Shown piece after piece: positions 9,560 to 18,822 of a DNA stretch of 64,000 bases; positions within the stretch are counted from its first letter, which is position 1; every line of letters starts with the position of its first letter. Source of the stretch: Desulfotignum sp. (GTDB lineage Bacteria; Desulfobacterota; Desulfobacteria; Desulfobacterales; Desulfobacteraceae); the NCBI GenBank assembly GCA_011390335.1, contig JAABSO010000002.1, forward strand, positions 151,630-215,629, in the 5' to 3' direction. The position numbers and the translations under genes were made by a program. A model generated the notes under the pieces. That model worked only from the letters and a program-made list of their open reading frames with translations, ran no database searches and had not been told where the DNA came from.

Positions 9560-11898
9560 GAAAAGAACTGACCTCCCTGGTGCTGGTTTTTCTGATCATC
9601 CTGACGGGTGTCAGCCTTTTTTCTTTTCATGCCCAGGACCCTGCCCTGGGACAGGATATTCTGGCGGTTCCCGATACCATCCACAACCAGTTTGGTCTGC
9701 TGGGTGCCCATGTGGCGGGATTTTTCATTTTTCTATTTGGTGTCGGTGCCTTCTGGGTACCGGTGATTCTTGCGCTTTTCACCCTCTGGTATGTTAAGGA
9801 AAAATCTGCAAAAATCATCTGGCTGACCTTTGCAGGGGGGATGATTCTCATGGTGTGCACAGGGGCCGGGTTTTTTTTGTTCAAGGATGCCTATGCATTT
9901 TCCGCCACCATGGTGCCGGCAGGTGGATTTTTAGGCACGGCTGTTACCACTTTTCTCCTCACATACGCGAATATCGCCGGATGCATCATAATTCTTGTGT
10001 TTTTTTCCATCATCGGCTTTATCCTCACCACCGGCATTTCCATGGTGACCCTGGTGCTGTTTGTCCAAAAAAAAATTCTGGATCTCAAGACAGCCATAAC
10101 CAAGGAATGCAAAGAGGGCATGGACTATCTGGGACAGCTGGCCGGCCAGTGGAAAGCCAGGCGGCAGGCTGCCCAAAAAACGCCTGATATCCTGGATATC
10201 TCACCTGAAAGGCCTGACAACACCCTGCCTGCTGTGTGGCAGAATAACAGGCAGGATGCTGCATCCAATGCCGATTTTTCCGATACTGGTTCACCTGATT
10301 CAGGGCAGGACCAAAACCCTTTTTCCGATGAAATGTCCGCTCCCACCATTGTGGCCCCTGAACTTGATGATACAGAATATGCCACAGATAAGGTGCTGGA
10401 AGATATCCGGGAGACAGTAGCATTCAAACTGCCGCCTTTGCGCTTTCTGGATGAGAAAGTCAAAGTCAGGCGGGAAATCGACACAGACAAGCTGCAGAAA
10501 AAAGCCCGGATACTGGAAACCAAGCTCAATGATTTCAATGTCAAAGGAGAGGTGGTGGAAATTCTGCCCGGCCCGGTTATCACCACCTTTGAATACCGGC
10601 CGGCTCCGGGTATAAAACTGTCTAAGATCACCGGTCTTTCCGATGATCTGGCCCTGGCCCTGAGCGCGGTGAGCATCCGCATTGTGGCCCCGATTCCCGG
10701 CCGGGATGTGGTGGGTATCGAAATTCCCAATGATGAACGGGAGATGGTGAATCTGCGGGAGATGATAGCTTCCAGAGAGTTTATCGCTTCCGAATCCGTG
10801 CTCACCTTGGGTCTTGGAAAAGATCTCATGGGCCGGCCGGTGATCACCATGATGGACAAGATGCCCCATCTGCTCATTGCCGGTGCTACCGGTACCGGCA
10901 AGAGTGTTGGGCTCAACGCCATGATCATCAGTCTTTTGTACAAGGCCACCCCGGATGATGTCAAGTTTGTGATGATCGATCCCAAGCGGATCGAATTGTC
11001 GGTGTACAATGATATCCCCCATCTTATCTCCCCGGTGGTGACGGACATGAAAAAAGCCACCAATGCCCTGTTCTGGGCAGTGAAAGAGATGGAGCGGCGG
11101 TATGCGCTGCTGGAGGAAAACGGGCTGCGGAATCTGGCCCAGTACAATGACATGGTCAAGGAAAAAAACAGCGGTGTGCAGGCCGGTCCGGCGGCCGGCA
11201 GTGACGGTGACGGCGATGCAGCCCCTTTTTTGCTGGAAACCTTGCCCTATATCGTGGTGATCGTTGATGAGCTTTCCGATTTGATGATGGTGGCATCCAA
11301 GGATGTGGAGTTTGCCTTGACCCGTCTGGCCCAGATGGCCCGGGCTGCCGGCATCCATATCATCATCGCCACCCAGCGGCCGTCTGCTGACGTACTCACC
11401 GGCACCATCAAGGCCAATTTTCCCACCCGTATTTCATTTCAGGTGTCTTCCAAGATAGATGGCCGGATCATCATGGACCAGGGCGGGGCCCAGAGCCTTT
11501 TAGGCAATGGCGACATGCTTTTTTGCCCGCCGGGCACAGGCAAACTCATGCGCATTCAGGGGGCTTATATTTCAGAAAAGGAAATTGCAAAAATAACCGG
11601 GTTTCTCAAGGAACAGCGGCAGCCTGACTATGATGAAAGCGTTACCAAAGGGGATGAAGACCAGGAAACCAAATCGTTTGACGAATCTGAATATGATGAA
11701 AAATATGATGAGGCAGTGGCAGTGGTGACCCAGTCCGGCCAGGCTTCCATCTCCTATGTGCAGCGCCGGCTGCGCATAGGGTATAACCGGGCGGCCCGGC
11801 TCATTGAAATCATGGAGCATGAAGGCATTATCGGGCCCCAGATCGGCACCAAACCCAGAGAAATCCTGGTTAAAAATTATGGCGAAGACGGATTTTAA
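9556..11898 (+). CDS. ftsK: DNA translocase FtsK
   Basis: Septal DNA pump that resolves chromosome dimers and clears DNA at division. Four hydrophobic segments span the first ~170 residues, followed by a short acidic/polar linker (~180-280), far shorter than in E. coli. The motor domain has Walker A GATGTGKSVG near residue 441 and Walker B VVIVDELSDLMMV near 568. The C-terminal gamma winged-helix contains QRRLRIGYNRAARLIEIME, which reads KOPS sites. Total length is 780 residues. The start overlaps the RNase J stop as ATGA, and its 3' end overlaps the following methyltransferase gene by 20 bp. Confidence 0.96.
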   Translation: MRKELTSLVLVFLIILTGVSLFSFHAQDPALGQDILAVPDTIHNQFGLLGAHVAGFFIFLFGVGAFWVPVILALFTLWYVKEKSAKIIWLTFAGGMILMVCTGAGFFLFKDAYAFSATMVPAGGFLGTAVTTFLLTYANIAGCIIILVFFSIIGFILTTGISMVTLVLFVQKKILDLKTAITKECKEGMDYLGQLAGQWKARRQAAQKTPDILDISPERPDNTLPAVWQNNRQDAASNADFSDTGSPDSGQDQNPFSDEMSAPTIVAPELDDTEYATDKVLEDIRETVAFKLPPLRFLDEKVKVRREIDTDKLQKKARILETKLNDFNVKGEVVEILPGPVITTFEYRPAPGIKLSKITGLSDDLALALSAVSIRIVAPIPGRDVVGIEIPNDEREMVNLREMIASREFIASESVLTLGLGKDLMGRPVITMMDKMPHLLIAGATGTGKSVGLNAMIISLLYKATPDDVKFVMIDPKRIELSVYNDIPHLISPVVTDMKKATNALFWAVKEMERRYALLEENGLRNLAQYNDMVKEKNSGVQAGPAAGSDGDGDAAPFLLETLPYIVVIVDELSDLMMVASKDVEFALTRLAQMARAAGIHIIIATQRPSADVLTGTIKANFPTRISFQVSSKIDGRIIMDQGGAQSLLGNGDMLFCPPGTGKLMRIQGAYISEKEIAKITGFLKEQRQPDYDESVTKGDEDQETKSFDESEYDEKYDEAVAVVTQSGQASISYVQRRLRIGYNRAARLIEIMEHEGIIGPQIGTKPREILVKNYGEDGF

Positions 11899-12520
11899 AA
11901 AGCTGGATTTTGACCTGCTGCATGCTATCAAGGGATTTATGGCAGATGCAGAGGTGCTTCGGCTCTATGAACTTGCCCTGGATGCGGCAGCCATGGGTCC
12001 GATTCTGGAGATCGGATCCTATTGCGGCCGGTCTGCCGCCATCATGGGGTGGGCGTGTAAAAAACAAGACGGGGTGCTGTTTTCCATCGACCACCATAAG
12101 GGGTCTGAAGAGCAGCAGCCCGGAGAAGCCTATTTTGATCCGGACCTGTATGATGACCGCACAAAAGGGGTAAATACCCTGCCTTTTTTCAGGGATACCC
12201 TGGACAAAACCGGGGTGACACACCATGTCATCCCCATGGTATGCACCTCCGCTGTTGCCGGGAAAATGTGGAAAACCCCCTTGTCCATGGTGTTCATTGA
12301 CGGTGGGCACTCCTTTGATGCCGCATACAGCGATTTTTCAACCTGGTCCCCCCATCTCATGGCGGAAGGGTTTCTGGTGATCCATGATATTTTTTTTGAC
12401 CCGGCCCAAGGCGGCCAGGCTCCCAGACAGGTCTATGAAGCAGCTGTGAAAACAGGCAATTACAAAGAACTTCCCATGACCCATACCCTGGGGGTGCTGC
12501 AAAAAAAACAGCTCAGATAA
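11879..12520 (+). CDS. Class I SAM-dependent methyltransferase (Methyltransf_24/CmcI-like)
   Basis: Predicted methyltransferase of 213 residues. The SAM-binding motif ILEIGSYCGRSAA lies near residue 40, and the acidic strand VFIDGGHSFDAAYSDF with the later HDIF resembles the O-methyltransferase/CmcI group. The substrate is unknown. The ATG at 11879 lies inside the end of ftsK, giving a 20-bp overlap; an earlier in-frame extension to 11804 would add FtsK-overlapping sequence with no homology. The thioesterase gene follows after 9 bp. Confidence 0.8.
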   Translation: MAKTDFKKLDFDLLHAIKGFMADAEVLRLYELALDAAAMGPILEIGSYCGRSAAIMGWACKKQDGVLFSIDHHKGSEEQQPGEAYFDPDLYDDRTKGVNTLPFFRDTLDKTGVTHHVIPMVCTSAVAGKMWKTPLSMVFIDGGHSFDAAYSDFSTWSPHLMAEGFLVIHDIFFDPAQGGQAPRQVYEAAVKTGNYKELPMTHTLGVLQKKQLR

Positions 12521-12529
12521 GGAAACCCC

Positions 12530-12988
12530 ATGAAACAAGCTGTGCTGGAACAGATCAGGTCCTATTATCTGGAATTTCTGCCCTTTAACAAGGTGCTGGG
12601 CATTGAAATCGATTTGCTGGATTATGATACAGGGGATGCAACGGTGCGGTTTCCCATGAAACCCGATCTGATCGGCAACTCTGCAGCCGGCATCCTCCAC
12701 GGCGGGGTGACGGCTTCGGTGATTGATTTGACCGGCGGACTGAGCGCCCTTATCTCCTGTGTAAAATACCATGAAAAAGAGTCCCTTGCGCAGCTGCACA
12801 AGCGGTTGACCGCATCCGCCACCATTGACATGCGGGTGGATTACCTGCGGCCCGGCAAAGGGGATGAATTTGTGTGCAAAAGCCGGATTATCCGGGCCGG
12901 CTCCCGGATTGTTGTATCAAAAATGGCATTGTCCAACCACCAGGATGTGTGCATTGCCACCGGCACCGCTACCTATCTTGTCGGGTGA
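12530..12988 (+). CDS. PaaI-family hotdog thioesterase
   Basis: Predicted acyl-CoA thioesterase of 152 residues with the hotdog fold. Key stretches are AAGILHGGVTASVIDLTGG, where HGG caps the active-site helix, and the later TIDMRVDYLRPG typical of the PaaI/YigI group. AAGGAA precedes the ATG. It is the last gene of the rnj-ftsK run. Downstream (12989-13151) the facing gene is on the other strand; no convincing terminator is seen there. Confidence 0.85.
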   Translation: MKQAVLEQIRSYYLEFLPFNKVLGIEIDLLDYDTGDATVRFPMKPDLIGNSAAGILHGGVTASVIDLTGGLSALISCVKYHEKESLAQLHKRLTASATIDMRVDYLRPGKGDEFVCKSRIIRAGSRIVVSKMALSNHQDVCIATGTATYLVG

Positions 12989-13151
12989 TTTTCTCGCTTT
13001 ATCGGCTGGGCTGATTGGCGGTTGCAGGCAGGTTGACTGGTTTTTTCCGCTGCAGCACTCTTTTGCTTCCTGCCCAGCAAGTATGGCTGGCGTGTGCTTT
13101 TATCAATAGTACTGGAGGCGTTTTTGAGTAGAGGGGGCGTTTTTGCGCTGA

Positions 13152-14195
13152 TCAGTCTTTCGGAGATTTCATTTTCTGTAAGGCCTTTTTAAATGCCTGG
13201 CAGGGATCTTCATAAGACACCCGCGGGGTCAACCAGATATAGTCTGCCGGGGGAAGCGGTGCAAATCCTTCCAGGTTTAGGGGTGCAGTATAATTATCGA
13301 TATCAGACGGTTCCGGTCTGACTTCGGTTAAGGCAAGGTTCACCTGGGACAGGGCAGGAGCCAGGAATTTTACCCTGTCCACAACCCCCAGTCCGTATTC
13401 TGTGTGTCCGTTGCCCATGACCACCACCACTGGTCCTGTGGCCTCTTCAGCCAGTCGGGTGATGGAGCGGGCCATGGTGTCATTTCTGGCTGTCCATGTA
13501 TCATAGAGCCTGTCCAGCATATCTTCATTTCCCATGCCGCAGTGTACTGATGTGAAAACAGCCTTCATATGCCGTGCATAAACCGGATTGTCAAACCCGG
13601 TGGAAAAAATCTGTTCTTTCTCAAATGCGGTAATGCCGGCCAGGCTCTTGCGGGTGATCCTGCGCTTCAGGGGGCCGGACAGGTCCAGACCGGCTGCCGT
13701 AAGGGTGTTGTCCCTGGCTTGTTTCAAAAGGCCAAAATAATACTGCCACATCTGGTCGGACTGTTGGTCCCAGTTTAATTGTCTGCGCAGATCGGTTTCA
13801 ATCATGGCATTGGCTTTTTCCGGGTGGTCATGGCTGCCTGAATCCACAAAACTTAGCAGCAGCGGGGTGTCATGCACGGCAAAAAATTCAAATCCAAGGG
13901 CAGGGGTATGGCCTGTATCCACTATGTGCTGGATGATCCTGTACTGGATGGCATGGTGCATGGGGTTGTCATGTTTTTCAGACAGATATATCACATCATG
14001 GACCATGAGATCTGCCATGAGGCGGGAAAAGGGCAGTACCTCGCCGGTTCTGGCATCCAGAATTTTTCCGGTAAGGGGATCGTCAGGACGTACCGGTTTT
14101 TTTACGGCTGTGGCACAGGATTGGAGCAAGAAAATCAGGCAGCATGCAGCCGGAATCCAAAAAAACCGTATCATGGGGGAAAAATCTGAAATCAT
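13152..14195 (-). CDS. ChaN/DUF399-family putative haem-binding lipoprotein
   Basis: Secreted lipoprotein of 347 residues with a hydrophobic signal and lipobox LLQSC near residues 23-27. The body contains VIYLSEKHDNPMHHAIQ and GFEFFAVHD, matching the ChaN-like family (EreA/ChaN fold; Campylobacter ChaN binds haem). A second half contains MGNGHTEYG. It could participate in iron or haem acquisition, but no transporter lies beside it. ATG 14174 would give a more compact signal peptide; ATG 14195 has GGGG just upstream. Neither start is certain. Confidence 0.8.
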   Translation of the reverse strand: MISDFSPMIRFFWIPAACCLIFLLQSCATAVKKPVRPDDPLTGKILDARTGEVLPFSRLMADLMVHDVIYLSEKHDNPMHHAIQYRIIQHIVDTGHTPALGFEFFAVHDTPLLLSFVDSGSHDHPEKANAMIETDLRRQLNWDQQSDQMWQYYFGLLKQARDNTLTAAGLDLSGPLKRRITRKSLAGITAFEKEQIFSTGFDNPVYARHMKAVFTSVHCGMGNEDMLDRLYDTWTARNDTMARSITRLAEEATGPVVVVMGNGHTEYGLGVVDRVKFLAPALSQVNLALTEVRPEPSDIDNYTAPLNLEGFAPLPPADYIWLTPRVSYEDPCQAFKKALQKMKSPKD

Positions 14196-14204
14196 GCCCC
14201 AAGT

Positions 14205-14915
14205 TTACACTTTTTTAAAATACAATACCAGGCTTTTTCCGAGCACTGGGTTTAAAAGCCGGTCCATGAATGCGGTGATGCGCGGTTTTTCCATCAAATC
14301 CCAGACCAGCAGTTTATGGTAGAGATTCACCAAAGGCACATTTGTGCGGTCAGGGCCGGTCAGACATTTCAGCCACCAGTAGGGGGTATGGATGCTGTGG
14401 GCAAAATGGGATCCTGCAAACACCATGTTTTTTGCGCAAAATTTTGTAACCAGAGATTTCTTACAATAGATTCTCACATGCCCCCCAGGGGTGTCGGTAT
14501 AGGCATCAGATAGCAGCCAGCAGATCTTTTCCGGCAAAAATCTGGGAACGCTCACCGCAAGCATCCGGCCGGGTTTGAGGATGCGCACCAGTTCAGACAC
14601 TGCCTGGTCATCATCAGGAATATGTTCCAGTACTTCGGAACAGATCACAGCATCAAAGCTGTTGTCCGTAAAAGGCAGGCAGGTGACATCCATGCAGGAC
14701 ACTAAAAAACTGTTGCACGTAAGATCATCTAACGCCTGGTGAAAAACAAGCTTGCTGCGTGTGGATACCAGGTTGTCATATCCAAAATCTGCGCCCACAC
14801 AACAGGTACCGGGCTGCCGGCAGGCCGCAACCATGTGCCGTCCTTCGCCGCAGCCGATATCCAGAATCCGGTGGCCGGACTGGATATGCAGACGGGTGAA
14901 ATCAACGGTAATCAT
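14205..14915 (-). CDS. Class I SAM-dependent methyltransferase (UbiE/Methyltransf_11 type)
   Basis: Methyltransferase of 236 residues with motif I ILDIGCGEGRH near residue 20 and the motif IV/post-motif region DAVICSEVLEHIPDDD, then LKPGRMLAVSVP. It follows the glycosyltransferase gene with a 14-bp overlap, suggesting co-translation and a shared role in modifying a lipid or surface glycoconjugate. ATG 14915 was chosen because GGGAG is seven bases upstream; a start at 14990 would overlap much more. The substrate is not known. Confidence 0.85.
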   Translation of the reverse strand: MITVDFTRLHIQSGHRILDIGCGEGRHMVAACRQPGTCCVGADFGYDNLVSTRSKLVFHQALDDLTCNSFLVSCMDVTCLPFTDNSFDAVICSEVLEHIPDDDQAVSELVRILKPGRMLAVSVPRFLPEKICWLLSDAYTDTPGGHVRIYCKKSLVTKFCAKNMVFAGSHFAHSIHTPYWWLKCLTGPDRTNVPLVNLYHKLLVWDLMEKPRITAFMDRLLNPVLGKSLVLYFKKV

Positions 14916-16137
14916 GGATGATCTCCCGGTAAGCCTGAACGGTTTTGCGGGCCGTGGCTTCCCAGGTAAACTGTGACAATACCCGTTCATAGCCTTTTTG
15001 GGCCAGGGTTTCCCTCAGGGCTGCATCATCGAGCAATTCCAGAATGGCTTTTTCCAGGGCATGGCTGTCACCCGGTGGTACCAGTTTTGCCGCATCTCCG
15101 GCCACTTCGGGCAATGCCCCGCCTGTGGTGCATATCACAGGGATCTGGCAGGCCATGGCCTCTCCCACCGGCAGACCGAACCCTTCATACAAAGAGGGTA
15201 CCACAGCAATGCTGGCTTTGGCATATTCTTTGATAAACCGTTGCTGGTCAATCCGGCCGGTAAATTCCATGTGGCTTTCCAGGTCAAGTTGCCGCACCAG
15301 CCGTTCAATGCCCCCTTTCTTTTTAGGGGTGCCGATGACCACCAGAAAAACTTTGCGTTTTTTCACGATGTTTTTTATGGCATGCAGCAGATGGTACAGC
15401 CCTTTGAGGGGCGTGTCAGCAGAATTGGTGACAATGATGCGGCCGGGGATTCTTTTTACCCCTTCTATGGGATGAAAACTGCTGGTATCAATGCCGTTGG
15501 CAATGGTGGTAAACCGTGTCTCCGGGATCTGAAATTCCGTTGAAATATCCTGTTTTGATATGTCCGACACCGTGAGAATCCGGGGCAGCTTTCTGGCCAC
15601 CCTTTTTTGCATGTGTATGAAGGAATACCAGCGCAGGGCTTTGATTTTTTTGATAAAGGAACGCGTACTCCGGACCGCCAGCCTGCGGTCCACGGTCATG
15701 GGATGGTGGATGGTGGCTGTGACAGGTACTTTTTTCATCAAGGAAAGCAGGCCGTAGGAAAGGCTCTGGTTATCGTGAATAATATCATACCGGTTTTCTT
15801 TGCCCTTGAGATGCCGGACCACCCGCATGCCGAAGGTCCAGGGTTCAGGATATCCCATGGCAGACACATCCAGCCATTCCAGAAGATTTATCATGTCGGT
15901 GAGTTCCGACAGCCTGGGGGTGCGGAACAGATCGTCCGGGTTGTACAGATCCAGGGTCTTGAGCATGGTCAGCCTGCCATGGCCGTTCAGCTGGGGATCA
16001 GGCGGGCCTGCAATGATTTCCACCTGGTGGCCCAGGTCACACAGGGCCTGGCACAGGTGCCGGATATACACACCCTGGCCGCCGCAATGGGGGTTGCTCC
16101 TGTAGGAGAGCAGTCCTATTTTAAGGGATGATTTCAT
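14902..16137 (-). CDS. Glycosyltransferase family 4 protein
   Basis: GT-B fold glycosyltransferase of 411 residues. The N-terminal acceptor domain begins with KIGLLSYRSNPHCGGQGVY, where GGQGVY is the glycine-rich loop. The C-terminal nucleotide-sugar domain carries PSLYEGFGLPVGEAMA (the EX7E motif) and TTGGALPEV. It probably transfers a sugar to a lipid or surface polymer. The gene starts only 12 bp after the 3' CCA end of tRNA-Arg and has no visible Shine-Dalgarno sequence, so its mRNA 5' end may be made by tRNA processing. Confidence 0.92.
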   Translation of the reverse strand: MKSSLKIGLLSYRSNPHCGGQGVYIRHLCQALCDLGHQVEIIAGPPDPQLNGHGRLTMLKTLDLYNPDDLFRTPRLSELTDMINLLEWLDVSAMGYPEPWTFGMRVVRHLKGKENRYDIIHDNQSLSYGLLSLMKKVPVTATIHHPMTVDRRLAVRSTRSFIKKIKALRWYSFIHMQKRVARKLPRILTVSDISKQDISTEFQIPETRFTTIANGIDTSSFHPIEGVKRIPGRIIVTNSADTPLKGLYHLLHAIKNIVKKRKVFLVVIGTPKKKGGIERLVRQLDLESHMEFTGRIDQQRFIKEYAKASIAVVPSLYEGFGLPVGEAMACQIPVICTTGGALPEVAGDAAKLVPPGDSHALEKAILELLDDAALRETLAQKGYERVLSQFTWEATARKTVQAYREIIHDYR

Positions 16138-16149
16138 GGAAAAAATGTT

Positions 16150-16225
16150 TGGTGCGCCCGGCTGGAATCGAACCAGCGATTTTCAGCTTCGGAGGCTGAC
16201 GTCTTATCCACTGGACTACGGGCGC
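16150..16225 (-). tRNA. tRNA-Arg (anticodon CCG)
   Basis: A 76-nt cloverleaf on the minus strand. The acceptor stem is GCGCCCG/CGGGCGC, the anticodon loop CTCCGAA gives anticodon CCG (reading CGG), and the T-arm contains GGTTCGATTCC. Discriminator A and an encoded CCA are present (16150-16153). It sits between folC (26 bp upstream) and the glycosyltransferase (12 bp downstream), all on one strand. Confidence 0.97.
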
Positions 16226-16251
16226 ATAAAAACAATAGCTGTTATACCAGA

Positions 16252-17586
16252 TTATGAGATAAAATCCATATCAAATTTTTCTTTTGCCTCTCCTGCCACA
16301 TACAAAGACCCTGCTATGCACACGGCATCTTCATCAGAACTGGTTGAAATTGCAAGGCTTACAGCTTTGGCCACATTTTCTTGCACCAGGATGCGGCCGG
16401 TAAAAATTTTTTTTGCGGCAGCCGCCAAAACATGGGTGGGCAGGCTTCTGTCTATTTTTGCCCGGGTGATGATAACACGGTGGGCCGTGGGCAGCAGGTA
16501 TTTGAGCATGGCTTCATAGGGCTTGTCATCCAGAATCCCCAACACAAGGGTCAATTTTTTTTCTGCCAGTGTGGTGGACAGATATTTGCCCAGAACCTGG
16601 GCTGCCTTGAGGTTGTGGGCACCGTCCAGGATGACCAAAGGTTTTTGCCGGATGATTTCCAGTCTGCCCGGCCATCTGGCCGTGCCAAGCCCTTTTTTTG
16701 CAAGTGCGGGGGTGAGCGCGTATCGGAGATCGGTTTTGCTGTTCTGATCAAAAATCAGCTCACATGCAGCCAGTGCCAGGCTGATATTTTCCTTCTGGTG
16801 GTCCCCGGGCAGAGGGATTGTCAGATCCGGGATGCGCAGGTGCAAACCCCGGTATGTCATGGTGGATCTGCCGGGATTTTTGCGGGTAAAAAAATCATGA
16901 CGAAACCGGTACAGGGCTGCAGATTTATTTTTGGCGATCTCCTTGAGCACCCCGATGCCCGATGGCTGGGTGACACTGGTTACCACCGGTGTGTTCTGTT
17001 TGATGATCCCGCCTTTTTCTTTTGCCAGTGCCCGAATGGTGCCTCCCAGATAATCTGTATGCTCAATAGACAGGTTGGTGATCACGCTGACTTTGGGCAT
17101 AATAATATTGGTGGCATCAAAGCGTCCGCCCATGCCGGTTTCAATCACAGCCCATTCCACGCGCTGTTGGGCAAAATGGTAAAATGCCATGGCAGTGGCA
17201 ATCTCAAAGAAAGTGGCATTTCTTTTTCCGGTATCAGCTGCGTTGACAGCGTCATAAACTGCCACCACATCAGCATCTGTGATCATCCGGCCGTTGACAC
17301 AGATCCTTTCATTGAATGTTACCAGATGGGGGGATGTATAAATGCCGGTCCTGAAGCCGGCTGCCTGGAGAATTGCGGCAATATAGGTGGCGGTGGATCC
17401 TTTGCCGTTGGTACCGGCAACATGCACGGTGAAAAATTTTTTTTCAGGATGACCCAGGATCTGTAATATATTTCCTATGGTCTCCAGTTCCAGTTTGATG
17501 CCGAAACGGCCCAGCTGGTAAATTTTTTTAAGGCATTCCTGGTAGGTTTTGGCCATTGTCAGCACATAAAAATCCCGGCATTCCAT
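16252..17586 (-). CDS. folC: Bifunctional folylpolyglutamate synthase/dihydrofolate synthase
   Basis: Mur-ligase family enzyme that adds glutamate to dihydropteroate and to folates. The ATP-binding loop AGTNGKGSTATYI starts near residue 57, followed by TSPHLVTFNERI, then ETGMGGRFDATN, and LVILDGAHNLKAAQVL in the C-terminal domain. The length of 444 residues is typical. ATG 17556 is an alternative start (10 residues shorter); neither start has a clear ribosome-binding site. It lies downstream of rpsU on the same strand. Confidence 0.94.
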   Translation of the reverse strand: MECRDFYVLTMAKTYQECLKKIYQLGRFGIKLELETIGNILQILGHPEKKFFTVHVAGTNGKGSTATYIAAILQAAGFRTGIYTSPHLVTFNERICVNGRMITDADVVAVYDAVNAADTGKRNATFFEIATAMAFYHFAQQRVEWAVIETGMGGRFDATNIIMPKVSVITNLSIEHTDYLGGTIRALAKEKGGIIKQNTPVVTSVTQPSGIGVLKEIAKNKSAALYRFRHDFFTRKNPGRSTMTYRGLHLRIPDLTIPLPGDHQKENISLALAACELIFDQNSKTDLRYALTPALAKKGLGTARWPGRLEIIRQKPLVILDGAHNLKAAQVLGKYLSTTLAEKKLTLVLGILDDKPYEAMLKYLLPTAHRVIITRAKIDRSLPTHVLAAAAKKIFTGRILVQENVAKAVSLAISTSSDEDAVCIAGSLYVAGEAKEKFDMDFIS

Positions 17587-17622
17587 TGTAAAAACAAGGT
17601 CTGCCGGGATGGATTAAAGCGT

Positions 17623-17832
17623 CTATCTGCGTTTTCTGCGGGATTTTGATGCTGCAATGCGTTGCCTTCTCATTGCTTCGCGCATTTTACGTCTTCTGTA
17701 TTGACAGGGTTTTTCAAAATGTTTTTTCACTTTAAGCCGTTTGAAGAGCCCATCGTTCTGGATCTTTTTCTTCAATATTCTCAAAGCTTTTTCAACATCG
17801 TTGTCAATCACTGTGACAGTAATTTCTTTCAA
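17623..17832 (-). CDS. rpsU: 30S ribosomal protein S21
   Basis: Small basic ribosomal protein of 69 residues in the 30S subunit, near the anti-Shine-Dalgarno helix. It begins KEITVTVIDNDVEKALRILKK, contains the family stretch FEKPCQYRRRKMREAMRR and ends in a run of basic residues. GGGGCGATG precedes the open reading frame. It is a stand-alone S21 gene upstream of folC. Confidence 0.97.
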   Translation of the reverse strand: MKEITVTVIDNDVEKALRILKKKIQNDGLFKRLKVKKHFEKPCQYRRRKMREAMRRQRIAASKSRRKRR

Positions 17833-17934
17833 AAAACATCGCCCCTTTCATTGTGGATTTAAATATATAAGATATCTATATCCCGTCTGTCTACCAGATT
17901 GGATTTGTGATTGCAAGTAAAACTTTATTACAAA

Positions 17935-18609
17935 CTACAATTTTGACAGCAGTTCATCTGTTACCTCTTTCAGGGGGGCTTCTCCTGTCAGTGTGATATA
18001 CTTAATGGTATCATCTTTTGCCGTCAGGTTCTTAAAATAATAGGCCGCTGCCAGGGTACCGGTTTCGGTGTCATAGTAAATGGAATGGCGTTTATCGATG
18101 GCACCTTCATCCTGGTCATCGTCACGGGCGCTCAAGGCACCGCCGCAGACCCTGCATTTGTCTCCGTCAGGTTTGATGGCATCAATAAAAATGTTGTTGG
18201 GGTGGTTGTTGTCGTTTTCACACAGGCGGCGCCCCATGATACGGTTTTTGGCAATCTGGCGGTCCAGGATCATTTCAATGACATAAGTGAGTTTCATGCC
18301 TGCTTCTTCCAGGGATGCGTGGAGTTTTTCCGCCTGCACCTTGTTTCTGGGAAAACCGTCCAGGAGCCATCCGTTTTTGCAGTCATCTTTTTTCAGCCTG
18401 TCCAGGACCATGGGAATGGTGATTTCATCAGGCACCAGATCGCCCCTGTCAATATATTCCTTGGCTTTCTTTCCCAGGTCGGTGCCGCCTTTGATATTTT
18501 CCCGGAAGATGCCCCCGGATTCAATATGGGCGATGTTGAATTTGTCTTTGAGGATGGCACCCTGGGTGCCTTTGCCGCTGCCGTTGGGTCCGAAAAATAA
18601 AATGTTCAT
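17935..18609 (-). CDS. adk: Adenylate kinase (divergent)
   Basis: Predicted AMP kinase of 224 residues balancing ATP, ADP and AMP. The P-loop GPNGSGKGTQ is at residues 7-16, the AMP-binding DLVPDE and GWLLDGFPRN follow, and a long LID carries GRRLCEND...DKCRVCGGAL. Two things are unusual. The nucleotide-binding STGDMLR stretch of classical enzymes is replaced by ESGGIFREN. The LID has only three Cys (a fourth zinc ligand would have to be something else). ATG 18609 is chosen because GGAG lies seven bases upstream; an in-frame start at 18627 is less likely. Confidence 0.88.
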   Translation of the reverse strand: MNILFFGPNGSGKGTQGAILKDKFNIAHIESGGIFRENIKGGTDLGKKAKEYIDRGDLVPDEITIPMVLDRLKKDDCKNGWLLDGFPRNKVQAEKLHASLEEAGMKLTYVIEMILDRQIAKNRIMGRRLCENDNNHPNNIFIDAIKPDGDKCRVCGGALSARDDDQDEGAIDKRHSIYYDTETGTLAAAYYFKNLTAKDDTIKYITLTGEAPLKEVTDELLSKL

Positions 18610-18691
18610 GAAAACTCCTTTTATCAATCAATTAAATAAAATACATATAAAACAATCAGAATTCATATAAAATCAGGTTCAGCTTTTCCTA

Positions 18692-18718
18692 CTTATAAGA
18701 GGTGTATTTATTTGTCAA
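18692..18718 (-). promoter_or_regulatory. Possible sigma-70-type promoter for adk
   Basis: On the minus strand TTGACA (18713-18718) is followed by TATAAG (18692-18697) with a 15-bp spacer, about 80 bp before the adk start. The hexamers are good but the spacing is short, so this is tentative. Confidence 0.4.
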
Positions 18719-18822
18719 GATAAAGCAAAAACTTACAGAAGGCAAACGGCTGTAAAAGCGCATTCAGCAGGCATTTTGATCAGACAGCTGCGGTTTCATG
18801 CATCTTTTGGGGCGGCAGGCCG

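Noticed and set aside
10125..11358. Two long open frames opposite ftsK
   Set aside because: Both lie fully under conserved FtsK motor sequence and resemble no protein family.
16136..16519. Open frame beginning through tRNA-Arg (GAPGWNRTSDFQL)
   Set aside because: A well-known artefact of translating a tRNA gene; the rest is antisense to folC.
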